Origin: Verrucomicrobiales bacterium
GTDB lineage: Bacteria; Verrucomicrobiota; Verrucomicrobiia; Verrucomicrobiales; DEV007
Assembly (NCBI GenBank): GCA_002696885.1
Contig: NZSO01000038.1
Location: forward strand, 5,916 to 12,277
Reading direction: 5' to 3'
Length of the DNA stretch: 6,362 bases
Position numbers and translations under genes: made by a program. Within the stretch, counting starts at the first letter, position 1; every line of letters begins with the position of its first letter. This document shows positions 5,827-6,362 of this stretch, piece after piece. Under the pieces are notes generated by a model that saw only the letters and a list, made by a program, of their open reading frames with translations, searched no databases and had not been told where the DNA came from.

Positions 5827-6362
5827 ATGAAAAACATGCCTAAAGTTTTAACCATTGCTGGATCAGATCCCAGTGGAGGGGCCGGCATTCAGGCTGATAT
5901 AAAAGTTTTTCAATCTTTAGGAGTCTATGGACTTAGTGCTATCACCTGCATTACATCACAAGCGCCTGGTTTTGTTCACTCAATTTCACCTGTAAGTGGA
6001 GAACATATAGCCAACCAAATTAAAACACTTTCTGATCATTATTCTATCGCGGCAATCAAATTAGGATTACTGAACACAACTGAATCAATTAATGCAATTT
6101 TATGCAGTTTAAATAAGTTTAGGAATTCCCCACCTTTGATTATAGACCCAATCATAGAATCATCTAAAGGAACAATTCTACTAGAGTCTAAAGCTCTGGA
6201 ATTATACAAGCGCGAATTATTGCCAATCGCTTCGCTTTACACTCCAAACCTTAATGAGGCCGAAATTTTGCTAGGCTTAAAAAATAGTGATCAAGAGGAA
6301 ATGGGAAAAAACTTATTTAAAAGCTTTAAATCCCCTGTCCTGCTAAAAGGTGGACATCTCAA
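5827..6362 (+). CDS. thiD: Hydroxymethylpyrimidine/phosphomethylpyrimidine kinase (3' truncated)
   Basis: ThiD phosphorylates hydroxymethylpyrimidine and then its monophosphate to give HMP-PP, the pyrimidine half of thiamine, in the cytoplasm. The window contains 178 codons of a protein usually about 260-270 residues long; the frame runs off the right edge without a stop. Ribokinase-fold landmarks are the substrate loop TIAGSDPSGGAGIQADIKVF at residues 9-28, GVYGLSAITCITSQ at 32-45, IKLGLLNT near 77-84, IDPII at 106-110, LYTPNLNEAEILLG at 137-150, and VLLKGGHL at 171-178. The consensus KIGML is KLGLL and DPVMxxxSG is DPIIESSKG, so the copy is somewhat diverged but keeps the structural glycines and Asp107. 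The C-terminal catalytic region with its anion-hole glycines is beyond the window. An in-frame second ATG at codon 4 could also serve as start. The gene is divergent from apaG; no other thiamine gene is visible. Confidence 0.95.
   Translation, partial: MKNMPKVLTIAGSDPSGGAGIQADIKVFQSLGVYGLSAITCITSQAPGFVHSISPVSGEHIANQIKTLSDHYSIAAIKLGLLNTTESINAILCSLNKFRNSPPLIIDPIIESSKGTILLESKALELYKRELLPIASLYTPNLNEAEILLGLKNSDQEEMGKNLFKSFKSPVLLKGGHL

Overview
The window is an AT-rich (roughly two-thirds A+T by eye), densely packed bacterial chromosomal segment with ten protein-coding genes. No RNA gene, insertion sequence or CRISPR array is visible, and no gene-free stretch exceeds 80 bases. The core genes are bacterial housekeeping genes: gatC, gatA, rnhB, lspA, a 5-formyltetrahydrofolate cyclo-ligase gene, apaG and thiD. 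The ABC exporter permease at the left edge belongs to a family (ABC_tran_2 type, with an FPQFSLEGRKLWIL-like motif) that I associate with the Planctomycetes-Verrucomicrobia group. The coiled-coil protein next to it also resembles proteins I associate with Verrucomicrobia. A low-GC marine verrucomicrobium (Opitutales-like) is my best guess, but this is inference from memory and not shown by the sequence alone.

Layout. Positions 1-3627 hold five plus-strand genes in a row: the 3' part of an ABC exporter permease, two uncharacterised proteins with C-terminal membrane anchors, then gatC and gatA, which overlap by four bases. A hairpin plus T-tract ends this block. Its stem lies partly inside the last codons of rnhB, which converges from the minus strand (3644-4255). 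A 70-base divergent gap follows, with a perfect TATAAT on the rnhB side and a 6-bp inverted repeat. Next come lspA and the folate cyclo-ligase gene on the plus strand, again overlapping as ATGA. The short apaG gene converges on them from the minus strand with a four-base gap. Finally, a divergent 79-base gap leads to the 5' part of thiD, which runs off the right edge.

How the genes work together. GatC and GatA are two of the three subunits of the tRNA-dependent amidotransferase; gatB is not adjacent and must be elsewhere. RNase HII removes ribonucleotides from DNA, LspA matures lipoproteins, and the cyclo-ligase returns 5-formyl-THF to the folate pool. ThiD phosphorylates the thiamine pyrimidine precursor. 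These are unrelated jobs in a compact genome rather than one pathway. The least explained part is the pair of tail-anchored proteins at 821-1828. A second genome-style feature is that none of the nine visible gene starts has a recognisable Shine-Dalgarno sequence, and thiD has a promoter-like element placed so that its mRNA would be nearly leaderless. I see no convincing novel defence, mobile or biosynthetic system here.
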